Positions 45,237 through 53,706 of a DNA stretch of 53,877 nucleotides are shown here, piece by piece; within the stretch, counting starts at the first letter, position 1; each line of letters starts with the position of its first letter. The DNA is taken from the NCBI GenBank assembly GCA_017546585.1, contig JAFYWC010000079.1:1-53877 (forward strand), read 5' to 3'. The translations under genes were made by a program, and so were the position numbers. Below the pieces are notes generated by a model that was not told where the DNA came from, did not search any database, and was given only the letters and a program-made list of their open reading frames with translations. The stretch is from Bacteroidales bacterium (GTDB lineage: Bacteria; Bacteroidota; Bacteroidia; Bacteroidales; UBA932).

Positions 45237-46907
45237 ATGAAATTCAAATCATTTTTCAAAGGCTTTGCAGCAGCTCTTATGGCTGTTGTAGCCGTTGCAG
45301 CCTGTACACCACAGGCTGAAACTCCAGACACACTGTCTGTACAGCCTTCAGCAGCTTTGAGCTTCAAGGCTCAGGGAAATGCTGACGTGACACTCACAGT
45401 GACTACTACCGCTGAAAAGTGGGAGTACACAGCTCCAGAGTGGGTTGTTGCATCAGTTTCAGGTGAGACTCTCGTTGTCAACGTTGCTGACAATGCAGGC
45501 AAGGCTCGCGTAGGCCGTATCTCTTTCACTGCAGGTACTGCACACCCGGTAAACATCAACGTACACCAGGAGGCTCTCGTGGTTGACAATACTCCAGTCG
45601 AGACTGTTGCGGCTACTCTCAACAACGAGGCTGAGAGCGACTTCTTCCAGATCACTTCAGGTTCTGTAGAGGGTGCTGTTTCAATCTCTATCGCTGAGGC
45701 TGTAGAGGAGGATGTGGTTTTCACACTCGCTCTCGACCCAAGATATGTTGAGGAGTACAGCTTCATCACTGGTGACACTTATTCTGCAGTTCCTGAGCAG
45801 GCTGTGACATTCGCTTCTACTGAGGTTACTATCGCAGCAGGTCAGACTGAGTCTGAGGTTGTTGCTGTGACAGTTGACGGTTCAGTTCTCGGCTTTGGTG
45901 AGGGCTACCTCGTTCCTATCATCGCTTCTGTGAAGTCAGGTGCTGCTGATTTCGCTATCGACGCTAAGCGCGTGAACTATGTTGTAATGAAGGCTAACCC
46001 ACGTACTACCAAGCAGGTGGTTTACCTTGAGGTCAACGACTGTAACCCACTCAACGTTCTTGAGTACAACCTCGAGGATGGTACTCCATTCTTCGATGCA
46101 GTCATCCTCTTCGCTGCAAACATCAACTACGATTCAGTAAACGACGTGGTTTACCTCCACAACAACCCTAACGTACAGGCTCTCCTCGACGAGTCAGAGG
46201 TTTATCTCCAGCCACTCCGCAAGAAGGGTATCAAGGTTTACCTCGGTCTCCTCGGTAACCACGATGCAGCAGGTCTTGCACAGCTTTCAGCTTACGGTGC
46301 TAAGGAATGGGCTAAGGAGGTAGCAGAGGCTGTCCGTACTTACAAACTCGACGGTGTCAACCTCGATGACGAGTACTCAGGCGCTCCAGACCTCAACAAC
46401 CCTTGGTTCGACAGCCACTCGGCTTATGCAGCATCACGTCTCTGCTACGAGCTCAAGATGGCTATGAAGGAGGCTTGCTACTGGCCAACTGACGTTTCAG
46501 TATTCGAGTGGGGTGCTATCTACAACCTCCCTGAGTATACTGACGAGAACGGTGTAACTCACACTCAGAGCGAGTTCCTCGACTGGTCTTGCGCTAACTA
46601 CTTCGGTTATTCATCTCCATACGGTGACCTTACTTACGCTAACTGCTGCGCAGCATCAGTACAGCTTAACTATGGTGACGAGATCTATGGCCTCCAGAGG
46701 GCAATTGATTATGGCTTCGGTTGGATTATGTGGTTCGCATTCGACCCTTCAGGTACAGGCGGAATCAACAACAACCGCGCTCATTCTATGAGACAGTTCG
46801 AGACTACTGCTACAACTCTCTATGGCAAGTCAATGGCTCAGCCTGAGTATGTATACAACAAGCTCGGTGAGGGTAAGTATGACCCAACTCCACACGCTAT
46901 CAACTAA
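45237..46907 (+). CDS. BACON-DUF1735-GH18 endo-beta-N-acetylglucosaminidase lipoprotein (PUL-2)
   Basis: The 556-residue protein has lipobox VAAC (Cys23). A BACON-like domain (about 35-115, WEYTAPEWVVASV) and a DUF1735 domain (about 120-255) precede a GH18 barrel (about 260-545) of the EndoH/EndoF1 type. The catalytic segment reads DGVNLDDEY: Asp372, Asp377, Asp378 and the catalytic acid Glu379 are present, and the third motif position is Asn375. EndoH-type enzymes cleave the chitobiose core of high-mannose or hybrid N-glycans. DUF1735-GH18 is the layout of Bacteroides BT_3987; the added BACON domain may bind glycoprotein. Codon use is rich in GCT, GTT and ACT, unlike the upstream PUL-2 genes, suggesting strong expression. 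This is the clearest active endoglycosidase of the window. Confidence 0.88.
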   Translation: MKFKSFFKGFAAALMAVVAVAACTPQAETPDTLSVQPSAALSFKAQGNADVTLTVTTTAEKWEYTAPEWVVASVSGETLVVNVADNAGKARVGRISFTAGTAHPVNINVHQEALVVDNTPVETVAATLNNEAESDFFQITSGSVEGAVSISIAEAVEEDVVFTLALDPRYVEEYSFITGDTYSAVPEQAVTFASTEVTIAAGQTESEVVAVTVDGSVLGFGEGYLVPIIASVKSGAADFAIDAKRVNYVVMKANPRTTKQVVYLEVNDCNPLNVLEYNLEDGTPFFDAVILFAANINYDSVNDVVYLHNNPNVQALLDESEVYLQPLRKKGIKVYLGLLGNHDAAGLAQLSAYGAKEWAKEVAEAVRTYKLDGVNLDDEYSGAPDLNNPWFDSHSAYAASRLCYELKMAMKEACYWPTDVSVFEWGAIYNLPEYTDENGVTHTQSEFLDWSCANYFGYSSPYGDLTYANCCAASVQLNYGDEIYGLQRAIDYGFGWIMWFAFDPSGTGGINNNRAHSMRQFETTATTLYGKSMAQPEYVYNKLGEGKYDPTPHAIN

Positions 46908-46931
46908 TTAATCAATTATTAAAGATCAGAT

Positions 46932-48635
46932 ATGAAAAAGATATTTTTTATTGCAGCTGCGTGCCTCGCATTCTTTGGCTGTAAGGAGACTCCTCAGGTA
47001 GAGATCGAGATTCCTGATGCAATCGAGGTAACTCCAAGAAGCGTGACTTTCGACGCTGAGGGTGGTACTGCTGACGTTATCGTATCAAGCACCGGCGAGT
47101 GGACTCTCACTGCCGCTGCCGAGTATGACTGGGTTGACGCTTCCAAGGTACAGGGCGTTGACGGTGACATCATCACTTTCACTGTAGCTTCAAACCTTGA
47201 GGCTGACAAGAAGGCGGACTTCACTTTCGCTACTGGCGAGGAGGGAGCAACAAAGTGCACATTCTCTGTTTACTCTTACGCTGGTGAGGCTCCTGCTCTC
47301 GAGCTCGTTTCAGAACCTTCTGTAGAGTTCACTTATGAGGCTGGCCTCCTTGAGATCCTCGTTTCTACAAACAAGAACCACTACCGTGATGTAGAGTACA
47401 CTCTCTCAGAGGGTGCTGCAGAGTGGCTTGACTACCAGGCAACTCTTCCTGGTGAGACTGAGGCTGACGCTAAGGTATACTTCAACGTTGCTGCTCTCGA
47501 GGGTCTTGCTGACCGTAACGCAACAGTTACAGTTTCAGTTCCTGGCCTTACTCCAGTAGAGGTTGAGGTTGCTCAGTACGCTAAGCACGTTCTTTCTACT
47601 CCTACAGCTAACTACACTATCGCTGTTGAGGGTGAGACTATCTACATTCCTCTTACTGCCAACGTAGAGTATGAGATCTCTATGGAGGGTGCTGAGGGCT
47701 GGCTCACTTACGGTGAGGCTACAGAGCAGGGTGTTCCTTTCACTGCTGCCGCTCTTGAGGATGGCAAACGTGCCGCTACTGTGACATTCACTCAGACTGA
47801 CGCTGTAGAGGGTGAGGAGACTCTCTCTTGCACAATCAAGATCACTCAGGTTAACGCTCTCATCACTTGGGCTGCTGATATGGACGGCAACCGTCTCTTC
47901 CCTAAGTGGGACGGTCCTAACGGCGGTATCGCTGCTAACGGTGACCTTAAGGATGTTACTCTCGAGTGTATGGTTAAGTTCAACCACTTCGATGTAGCTT
48001 CAGGCAGCATCTATACTATTATGGGTATCGAGGGTTACTTCCTCCTCCGTATGGGTGACGTAGGAAACCCTATCAACCGTCTCCAGATTGCTACAATGGC
48101 TGGTAACTACAACGTTCCATTCGATTGCGAGGCTAACACTTGGTATCACCTTGCTGTAGTTTGGAAGGAGAGAATCGCTTATGTATACTTCAACGGTGAG
48201 CTCGTTGGTGAGAGCCAGCAGTTCCCAGTTCGTCAGTATGTATACTGGCCAACTTACAACTATGTATACCTTGAGCCACTTGCTCTCTCACCAGCTTGGA
48301 GCTATGAGCCAGACGGAAACCGTTGCTTCTGGATGGGTTACTCATATGATGCAAACCGTTCACTCCGTGGTCTTATGACTGAGATCCGCCTCTGGAACAG
48401 AGCTCTTACTGCAGAGGAGATCAATGCTGAGAACCACTTCTACACTGTAGATCCAGCTTCTGAGGGTCTCTTCTCTTACTGGAAGTTCACTGAGGGTGAG
48501 GGCTCGACTGTAGCTGACAAGACAGCTAACGGCAACACTCTCTACGGTGAGACAGACATCACCAAGCAGTCTAACGGCGACAACGCTGGTCCTGCTGGTA
48601 TCGAGTGGGTTGAGGTTGCTCTTCCTGACAAGTAG
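46932..48635 (+). CDS. Lipoprotein with BACON-type domains and a LamG domain (PUL-2)
   Basis: The 567-residue protein has lipobox FFGC followed by KETPQVEIE. Three BACON/Ig-like domains (about 28-115, 120-215 and 218-312) are seen by their repeated ends (FTVASNLEADKKADFTF, VEVAQYAK, IKITQVNA). A LamG domain follows (about 325-545), with LECMVKFNHF, NTWYHLAVVW, CFWMGYSYDANRSLRG and RLWNRALTAEEI. The LamG part is a close paralogue of that in 43932-45182. It probably extends a glycan-binding module away from the cell surface. Codon use is GCT/GTT/ACT-rich like the GH18 gene before it. A strong terminator follows at 48663-48692. Confidence 0.8.
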   Translation: MKKIFFIAAACLAFFGCKETPQVEIEIPDAIEVTPRSVTFDAEGGTADVIVSSTGEWTLTAAAEYDWVDASKVQGVDGDIITFTVASNLEADKKADFTFATGEEGATKCTFSVYSYAGEAPALELVSEPSVEFTYEAGLLEILVSTNKNHYRDVEYTLSEGAAEWLDYQATLPGETEADAKVYFNVAALEGLADRNATVTVSVPGLTPVEVEVAQYAKHVLSTPTANYTIAVEGETIYIPLTANVEYEISMEGAEGWLTYGEATEQGVPFTAAALEDGKRAATVTFTQTDAVEGEETLSCTIKITQVNALITWAADMDGNRLFPKWDGPNGGIAANGDLKDVTLECMVKFNHFDVASGSIYTIMGIEGYFLLRMGDVGNPINRLQIATMAGNYNVPFDCEANTWYHLAVVWKERIAYVYFNGELVGESQQFPVRQYVYWPTYNYVYLEPLALSPAWSYEPDGNRCFWMGYSYDANRSLRGLMTEIRLWNRALTAEEINAENHFYTVDPASEGLFSYWKFTEGEGSTVADKTANGNTLYGETDITKQSNGDNAGPAGIEWVEVALPDK

Positions 48636-48662
48636 TAGATAATCACTCCACTATTTCATATT

Positions 48663-48692
48663 GAGGCGGGGCCTTGCGGTCCCGCCTCTTTT
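48663..48692 (+). terminator. Terminator after the core PUL-2 genes
   Basis: GAGGCGGG plus GCC (48663-48673) pairs with GGT plus CCCGCCTC (48678-48688), one G-T wobble, followed by TTTT. It lies between the BACON-LamG gene and the CotH gene, so the latter depends on read-through or a promoter that I cannot locate in the 13 bases before its start. Confidence 0.9.
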
Positions 48693-48705
48693 AAAATCAG
48701 ACCTT

Positions 48706-50703
48706 ATGTTTTTAAAATATAGACACATTGCTTTTACAGGTCTCATTGCGACTATGTTCGCATTTATGGCCTGCAAGCCTGAGCCTATAGAAGTGCCGAA
48801 GGAGGAGGATCCTGCTCCGGAAGTGCCTGAGCTTAAGATCGACGCCCAGCCGCTTGAGGCGGGCGTGAAAGGAAAGACTTTCGTGCTTGATCTTTACTGC
48901 AACAGGGACGTGACCGTAGAGTCGTCTGCAGACTGGTGTACATACAGCCTGATGCACGATGCTGCAGTCAACCCTTACGGCAGTCTGAAGATCATCGTAG
49001 AGGCAAACCAGAGCGTTGACGTACGTACTGCAGAAGTCGTATTAAGCGCTGCGGAGTGCGACCCTGTGACCATCGAGGTTACTCAGGATCATAGGGTATT
49101 GAGTTCTGAGAAGGAACTCAGATCGCTGTCGCTCAAGAAAGCGAAGAACAGCGGACTCACAAAGGACATCACATTCTCATTCGACTCAAAGACCAATACA
49201 TTCTCTGCAAAATACCTCAAGTGGATCGAGGGAAGCAACCCTGAGATGCTCGTGCCTGAGTTTGATATGGAAGGTGTGTCAGTGATGGTGAACGGACAGG
49301 AGGTGGAGTCAGGAAAGACAGCACTGTCTTTTGCAGAGGACTTCACAGTAAGCATTGCTGCAGAGGACGGCAGTGTCATCGAGTATAAGGTGACATTCAA
49401 CTGCCCTCAGATCAACACAGAACTCCCTGTTCTCCATATGAAGCCGGATTATCTTATCAACAGCAAAGACAATTATGTGCAGACATATATCGAGCTTTAC
49501 GACAAGACTCCGGAGTCGACTGGCGAAGGCTGGTGGGACAGTGCAGAGAAGGGCAAGATCGAGATGCGCGGACGCGGAAACTCTACCTGGGGACTTCCTA
49601 AGAAGCCTTTCAGAATGAAGTTCACCGAGAAGTTCAGCCCAATCGGTCTCAACCACGCAAAGGAGAAGAGCTGGGTGATCCTTGCACAGGATATGGACAA
49701 GTCTCTCCTCAGAACCCACCTTGCGTTTGAGTATTCACGTATTCTCTTCAATCCGTCAGAGAACTACCACCACGAGAAGGCTGTCCTCTTCACTCCTTGC
49801 TCTAAGTTCATCAATGTATATCTGACAGGAGAGTATTATGACAGCTCGACAGGTCGTACCAGGACGATGGACGGAGACTATCTCGGAGTGTACCAGATGA
49901 GCGACCAGGTGCAGCGTGCTGACGGCCGTATGGCTGTCGACAAGCTTAAGGCTTCAGACGGCGCGGATCCTGAAAAGATCACAGGAGGATATTTCATCGA
50001 GGCTGACCTCCACGAAGGAAACAAGTATACCAGCAAGGGCATCAAGATGACCTACAAGTATCCTGAGGATGATGACTTCGATCAGGCTCAGTACAACTAT
50101 ATCGGCAACTACCTGAACGAGGCTGAGGCCGCTCTCTATGGCAGCAACTACAAGGATCCTGAAAACGGATGGAGAAAGTATTTCGATGAGAAGACTCTTG
50201 CAGACTTCATCATCATCAAGGAGTTCGTGGGCGACCTTGACGGCTACACAAGTACATATATGTACAAGCGTCGCGGATGCGAGAAGATCTTCTTCGGACC
50301 GATCTGGGACTGCGACAAGGGATGGAACAACGACAAGCGTGTTCCTCACTACGAGTACCAGCCGCTCCAGAGCCTTATGATCTATGCCGGCTTCTGGATG
50401 CCTCCTTATGTGAACAACGACTGGTTCCAGCGTCTCTGGACAGACGAGACCTTCAGGGCATTCGTCGCAAAGAGATGGGCTGCCAAGAAGGAGGAACTCA
50501 AGGCGGTTACCGACAGGGTGCTGACAGAGGTTCCTGAGAATATGGCCAAGGCAATCGAGGCTAACTTCGATGTATGGCCGTTCTATTATCAGTACAGCGG
50601 CGAGGCGAATATGCCGGCAAAGGATTATCCTTCGGAAATCCAGCGTATCCGCGCTCTCTCAGCAGACCGCGAGGCTCTCCTCGACAGACTTTTCAATCAG
50701 TAA
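48706..50703 (+). CDS. BACON-CotH lipoprotein
   Basis: The start is ATG 48706 (MFLKYRHIAF); an in-frame TTG at 48661 lies in the terminator and is rejected. The 665-residue protein has lipobox FMAC (about residue 23), then an acidic KEEDPAPEV run that fits surface export, a BACON-type domain (about 40-125), a small beta domain (about 130-235) and a CotH domain (about 240-640). CotH hallmarks are RGRGNSTW near residue 288, SWVILAQDMDKS, GGYFIEADL and WDCDKGW near 534. It shares the layout of the CotH lipoprotein at 1145-3052 but is only moderately similar. CotH kinases phosphorylate proteins in spores; the target here is unknown. Confidence 0.83.
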   Translation: MFLKYRHIAFTGLIATMFAFMACKPEPIEVPKEEDPAPEVPELKIDAQPLEAGVKGKTFVLDLYCNRDVTVESSADWCTYSLMHDAAVNPYGSLKIIVEANQSVDVRTAEVVLSAAECDPVTIEVTQDHRVLSSEKELRSLSLKKAKNSGLTKDITFSFDSKTNTFSAKYLKWIEGSNPEMLVPEFDMEGVSVMVNGQEVESGKTALSFAEDFTVSIAAEDGSVIEYKVTFNCPQINTELPVLHMKPDYLINSKDNYVQTYIELYDKTPESTGEGWWDSAEKGKIEMRGRGNSTWGLPKKPFRMKFTEKFSPIGLNHAKEKSWVILAQDMDKSLLRTHLAFEYSRILFNPSENYHHEKAVLFTPCSKFINVYLTGEYYDSSTGRTRTMDGDYLGVYQMSDQVQRADGRMAVDKLKASDGADPEKITGGYFIEADLHEGNKYTSKGIKMTYKYPEDDDFDQAQYNYIGNYLNEAEAALYGSNYKDPENGWRKYFDEKTLADFIIIKEFVGDLDGYTSTYMYKRRGCEKIFFGPIWDCDKGWNNDKRVPHYEYQPLQSLMIYAGFWMPPYVNNDWFQRLWTDETFRAFVAKRWAAKKEELKAVTDRVLTEVPENMAKAIEANFDVWPFYYQYSGEANMPAKDYPSEIQRIRALSADREALLDRLFNQ

Positions 50704-50708
50704 CATAA

Positions 50709-50740
50709 CAGGGCGACCCGATCGGGCCGCCCTGATTGTT
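50709..50740. terminator. Bidirectional terminator between CotH and GH97 genes
   Basis: CAGGGCG (50709-50715) pairs with CGCCCTG (50728-50734), with an inner CCC/GGG stem and GATC loop. The gene on the minus strand ends at 50739, so the hairpin serves both convergent genes. T runs on either side are weak (ATTGTTATT). Confidence 0.75.
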
Positions 50741-52841
50741 ATTCCGGTATGAATGAGATGGCTGTTCCTCCGTTTGCAGCCATTGAGATGTCTATCGTAT
50801 CTGCAGCGGTGACCTTGCGCTTCTCTATCCTGTAGCATCTCTTGTCCGGTGCCTGTGTGTCGTCAGGCTGAGTGATGACAGGAGCATCGAGGTCGTCTGC
50901 ATAGATTGTCGCCTCGTAAGTCGTTCCCGGCTTGAGGAAGTCCAGTGGAAGGCTGAGTGAGCGTGGATCCGAATCGGTGCCTGCACCAAGGAAGAAACGC
51001 TCTCCTGAGCGACGTGCGATGACGATATAGTCTCCGATTTCTCCGTCAAGAGCCTCTGACCAGTCGCAGTCAGCATCGTAGTCTCGGAAGAACTGGAATG
51101 CCGGATGTCCTTCGTAGTTTTCGATGAGGTCGCAGGCCATCTGGAGAGGGGAGTAGATGAGTACCCAGTTCGCGATCTGGCGTGCCAGTGTGGTCTTGAT
51201 GTAGGTCTTGGAGTTGTCTCCGTTCCACGCCTCGCGTCCCGGTGTCGAGCAGGCTGTTTCATAGTAGATGTCGAACACTCCAGGAGTGTAGTCCATAGGG
51301 CCGCTGAGCAGTCTTGTGTATGGGATGGTGCAGAGGTGCTCGGAACTGTTGCCCTCGCTCCAGGCGTTCCATTCCATTCCTCGTGCGCCCTCTCTGGTCA
51401 TCATATTCGGCCAGGTACGGCGGATTCCTGTCTCCTTGATAGGTTCGTGTGCATCGATGGCTATCTGGTATTCTGCAGCCTTCTCCACGACCTTCTGATA
51501 GTGCTGTACGCCGCGCTGAGAGTGATGGCGGATGCCGTCCGGCATACCTCCTGCGTATCCTGTCTTGATGTAACGGATGCCGAGTGACTGGTATTTGGCG
51601 AATGCCTCCTCCATAGCAGCTTCGTATTCGAAGATGCTTCCTCCGGTCTCGTTGTGCATCCAGAGTGAGACGCCCTTCTCTTCGGCGTATTTCGCTATGA
51701 GTTCAAGGTCGAAGTCAGCGTACGGCTCGCAGTAGTTGAAATGCTGGCTGCCTCCCCAGTTCTCCCAGCCCTGGTTCCATCCCTCGAAGAGTACGCCTCC
51801 GATGTTGTTCTCGGCTGCGAAGTCGATATGTTTGAGTGCATTTTCGGTAGTGGCTCCGTGACGTGGACCCATTGTCCACACCTGTGTTCCCAGGTGCATA
51901 CCCCACCACACTCCGACATATTTCTGTGGTTTGATCCAGGAAACGTCCTCGATGGCGCACGGTTCGTTGAGGTTCAGGATGAGTGACGAGTTGATGAGGC
52001 CGACAGCATTTCTCGCGATCTGGATGGTTCTCCAGGCGGTGCTGAACTTCGCTCCGGTGCGGGCAAGCGTGCCCTCCGGACGTGGAGCGAGTTCGCTCTT
52101 GAAGTTCAAGCTGTCCTGACGGTAGATGTTCATCTCAGGGAAGTCGTACAGGGCTGCCTCGTGGATGCTTCCGTACACTTCGCCCATCTTGAATGTGAAC
52201 GGCGTGTTGGCGTTCTCTGTTTCGCTGATCTTCTGTTCGCGGTATGGAAGTTCATAGCCGGAGAAGTAGCTTGCGATCGACCAGGATGTGCCGTCCTGTG
52301 CGAAGTTGAAGTATGTGTTGTCACCTGTGATTGTCAACGAGTCTGTGAGAGCGGATGCATCATACTCGTAACGGTAGCCGACTCCGTCGTCGAAGGCTCT
52401 GAATCGGACATTCAGCTTCACGCCCTGAGAGTTCTCCATAATGACAGCCATCTCGTTGTGGTGGTCTCTCATCTGCTTGTTCTCTCCCCAAGGCTGGGTC
52501 CACTCTTCGTTGACCTTGTTCCTGCGCACTTTCTTTACTGCGAATCCGTCAGTCAGTTCCGCCTCTGCCGCTTCAAGTCCAAGCGCAGATATCCCGATCA
52601 CCTCTTGACCGTACGCACTCACTGCATAGTGTGCCCTTCCGCCATCACCGATAGAGAATCCCACCGTGATCTCCCCGTCAGGTGACACCACCTTGTGTTC
52701 TCCTCGAGCTGCTGCTCCTCTTGACAGACCTCTGTCGGCTGCTGTTCCGGCGCAGCCTCCCGACGTGAACATCGCGGCCGCCAATGCGAACATCGTCATT
52801 CCTGCTGCAACCACGGCTCCAATAATCTTCCTGATCTTCAT
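50739..52841 (-). CDS. GH97 glycosidase, inverting SusB-like type
   Basis: The start ATG 52841 (MKIRKIIGAV) gives a signal peptide with lipobox-like SGGC and 700 residues; an upstream GTG at 52859 lies inside the -7 element. GH97 layout: N-terminal beta-sandwich (about 45-285), TIM barrel (about 290-590), C-terminal beta domain. In the SusB (inverting, calcium-dependent alpha-glucosidase) type, glutamates act as acid and base. Here they are present in MHNETGGS, HEPIKETGIRRTWPN and RGMEWNAW. The retaining alpha-galactosidase subtype has an Asp nucleophile at a strand that here reads YIKTGYAGG, without that Asp. An alpha-glucosidase is therefore more likely. In an N-glycan context it could remove glucose caps, but its single-gene position makes that uncertain. 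Confidence 0.86.
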   Translation of the reverse strand: MKIRKIIGAVVAAGMTMFALAAAMFTSGGCAGTAADRGLSRGAAARGEHKVVSPDGEITVGFSIGDGGRAHYAVSAYGQEVIGISALGLEAAEAELTDGFAVKKVRRNKVNEEWTQPWGENKQMRDHHNEMAVIMENSQGVKLNVRFRAFDDGVGYRYEYDASALTDSLTITGDNTYFNFAQDGTSWSIASYFSGYELPYREQKISETENANTPFTFKMGEVYGSIHEAALYDFPEMNIYRQDSLNFKSELAPRPEGTLARTGAKFSTAWRTIQIARNAVGLINSSLILNLNEPCAIEDVSWIKPQKYVGVWWGMHLGTQVWTMGPRHGATTENALKHIDFAAENNIGGVLFEGWNQGWENWGGSQHFNYCEPYADFDLELIAKYAEEKGVSLWMHNETGGSIFEYEAAMEEAFAKYQSLGIRYIKTGYAGGMPDGIRHHSQRGVQHYQKVVEKAAEYQIAIDAHEPIKETGIRRTWPNMMTREGARGMEWNAWSEGNSSEHLCTIPYTRLLSGPMDYTPGVFDIYYETACSTPGREAWNGDNSKTYIKTTLARQIANWVLIYSPLQMACDLIENYEGHPAFQFFRDYDADCDWSEALDGEIGDYIVIARRSGERFFLGAGTDSDPRSLSLPLDFLKPGTTYEATIYADDLDAPVITQPDDTQAPDKRCYRIEKRKVTAADTIDISMAANGGTAISFIPE

Positions 52842-52858
52842 ATTATTCTGCATTTCCA

Positions 52859-52866
52859 CAAATATA
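52859..52866 (-). promoter_or_regulatory. -7 element for the GH97 gene
   Basis: The minus strand reads TATATTTG, a full TAnnTTTG match ending 18 bases before ATG 52841. No clear -33 partner is seen at the usual distance. Confidence 0.55.
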
Positions 52867-52934
52867 GCAATGTTTTCCTATATTCCCTTCCGTATTTCGT
52901 AAGTTGTTGATAGACAGTGTAATGGCGAACTGCG

Positions 52935-52954
52935 GGTGGGCTAAAATGCCCACC
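52935..52954. other. Intergenic hairpin of unknown role
   Basis: GGTGGGC (52935-52941) and GCCCACC (52948-52954) form a perfect 7-bp stem around TAAAAT in the spacer between the divergent GH97 and oxidoreductase genes. There is no T run on either strand. Confidence 0.35.
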
Positions 52955-53023
52955 TATGAATCCTCATATTCTTGATATCCAGATAAATATGCAACACGGT
53001 CAGCGGGTTTCCTATGGAAAATC

Positions 53024-53052
53024 AAAGGGAATGATATCTCATTTCCTTTTTC
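53024..53052 (+). other. Terminator-like hairpin upstream of the oxidoreductase gene
   Basis: AAAGGGAATGA (53024-53034) and TCATTTCCTTT (53039-53049) form an 11-bp stem with one mismatch and a TATC loop, followed by TT and then CG. It lies 46 bases before the start codon, where it could attenuate the downstream gene. Nothing else is evident in 52867-53097. Confidence 0.4.
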
Positions 53053-53097
53053 GATGCGGAATGAGTGTTGTATAGGGGTGGGGGAAAAGGAAATGTT

Positions 53098-53703
53098 ATG
53101 AAGACACTAATAGTATTCAATCACCCATATGGGGGAAGCTACTGCGGCGCGATATTGGACGCTGTAGTGAAGGGACTCAAGAAAGGCGGTCAGCAGTACC
53201 GCATAATCAATCTCGATCAGGATGATTTCGATCCGGTGATGAGGACGAAGGATCTGATCGCGTTCGCCGGAGCCGGACGCGCAGGGGAGGATGCACTTGA
53301 TGCTGTAGACGATCAGGTGAAGAGATATAAGAAAGATCTTGAATGGGCGGAGCATCTGGTGATGATCTTCCCGATCTGGTGGATGACGATGCCGGCTATG
53401 ACGAAAGGTTTCGTGGACAAGGTGATATTCCCGGCGATTGCCTACAATATGGATAAGGGCAAACTGGTTTCACGTCTGAACATCAGCAGGGTTACCATAA
53501 TAACTACGATGAATACTCCCGCAGAGGTCTACCGCGATATGTTCAACAATGCAATAGAAGGCTCGCTGGTCAACGGCACATTCAGAAAGATCGGCATCGA
53601 CGACATCAGATGGATCAGTCTGAACGGTGTGAAGACGGTGACCAAAGAACAGCGCATAGAATGGCTGAACGGCATTAAACAACAGTTCGCCGAGGGAAGG
53701 TGA
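53098..53703 (+). CDS. NAD(P)H oxidoreductase, flavodoxin-like fold (MdaB/KefF type)
   Basis: The start ATG 53098 is preceded by a purine-rich AAAAGGAAATGTT, one of the few Shine-Dalgarno-like sites in the window; an in-frame start at 53065 would add 11 residues of Gly/Lys-rich non-protein-like sequence. The 201-residue cytoplasmic protein has the FMN/FAD-binding start VFNHPYGGSY and the FPIWWMTMPAMTKGFVD segment, both typical of quinone or NAD(P)H dehydrogenase family 2 proteins. It probably reduces quinones or protects against electrophiles. No link to glycan use is seen. The stop is three bases before the stop of the convergent gene at 53707. Confidence 0.87.
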   Translation: MKTLIVFNHPYGGSYCGAILDAVVKGLKKGGQQYRIINLDQDDFDPVMRTKDLIAFAGAGRAGEDALDAVDDQVKRYKKDLEWAEHLVMIFPIWWMTMPAMTKGFVDKVIFPAIAYNMDKGKLVSRLNISRVTIITTMNTPAEVYRDMFNNAIEGSLVNGTFRKIGIDDIRWISLNGVKTVTKEQRIEWLNGIKQQFAEGR

Positions 53704-53706
53704 ACG

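Noticed and set aside
50739-52841. GH97 as a retaining alpha-galactosidase
   Set aside because: The strand that would carry the Asp nucleophile reads YIKTGYAGG, while the glutamates of the inverting SusB type are present.
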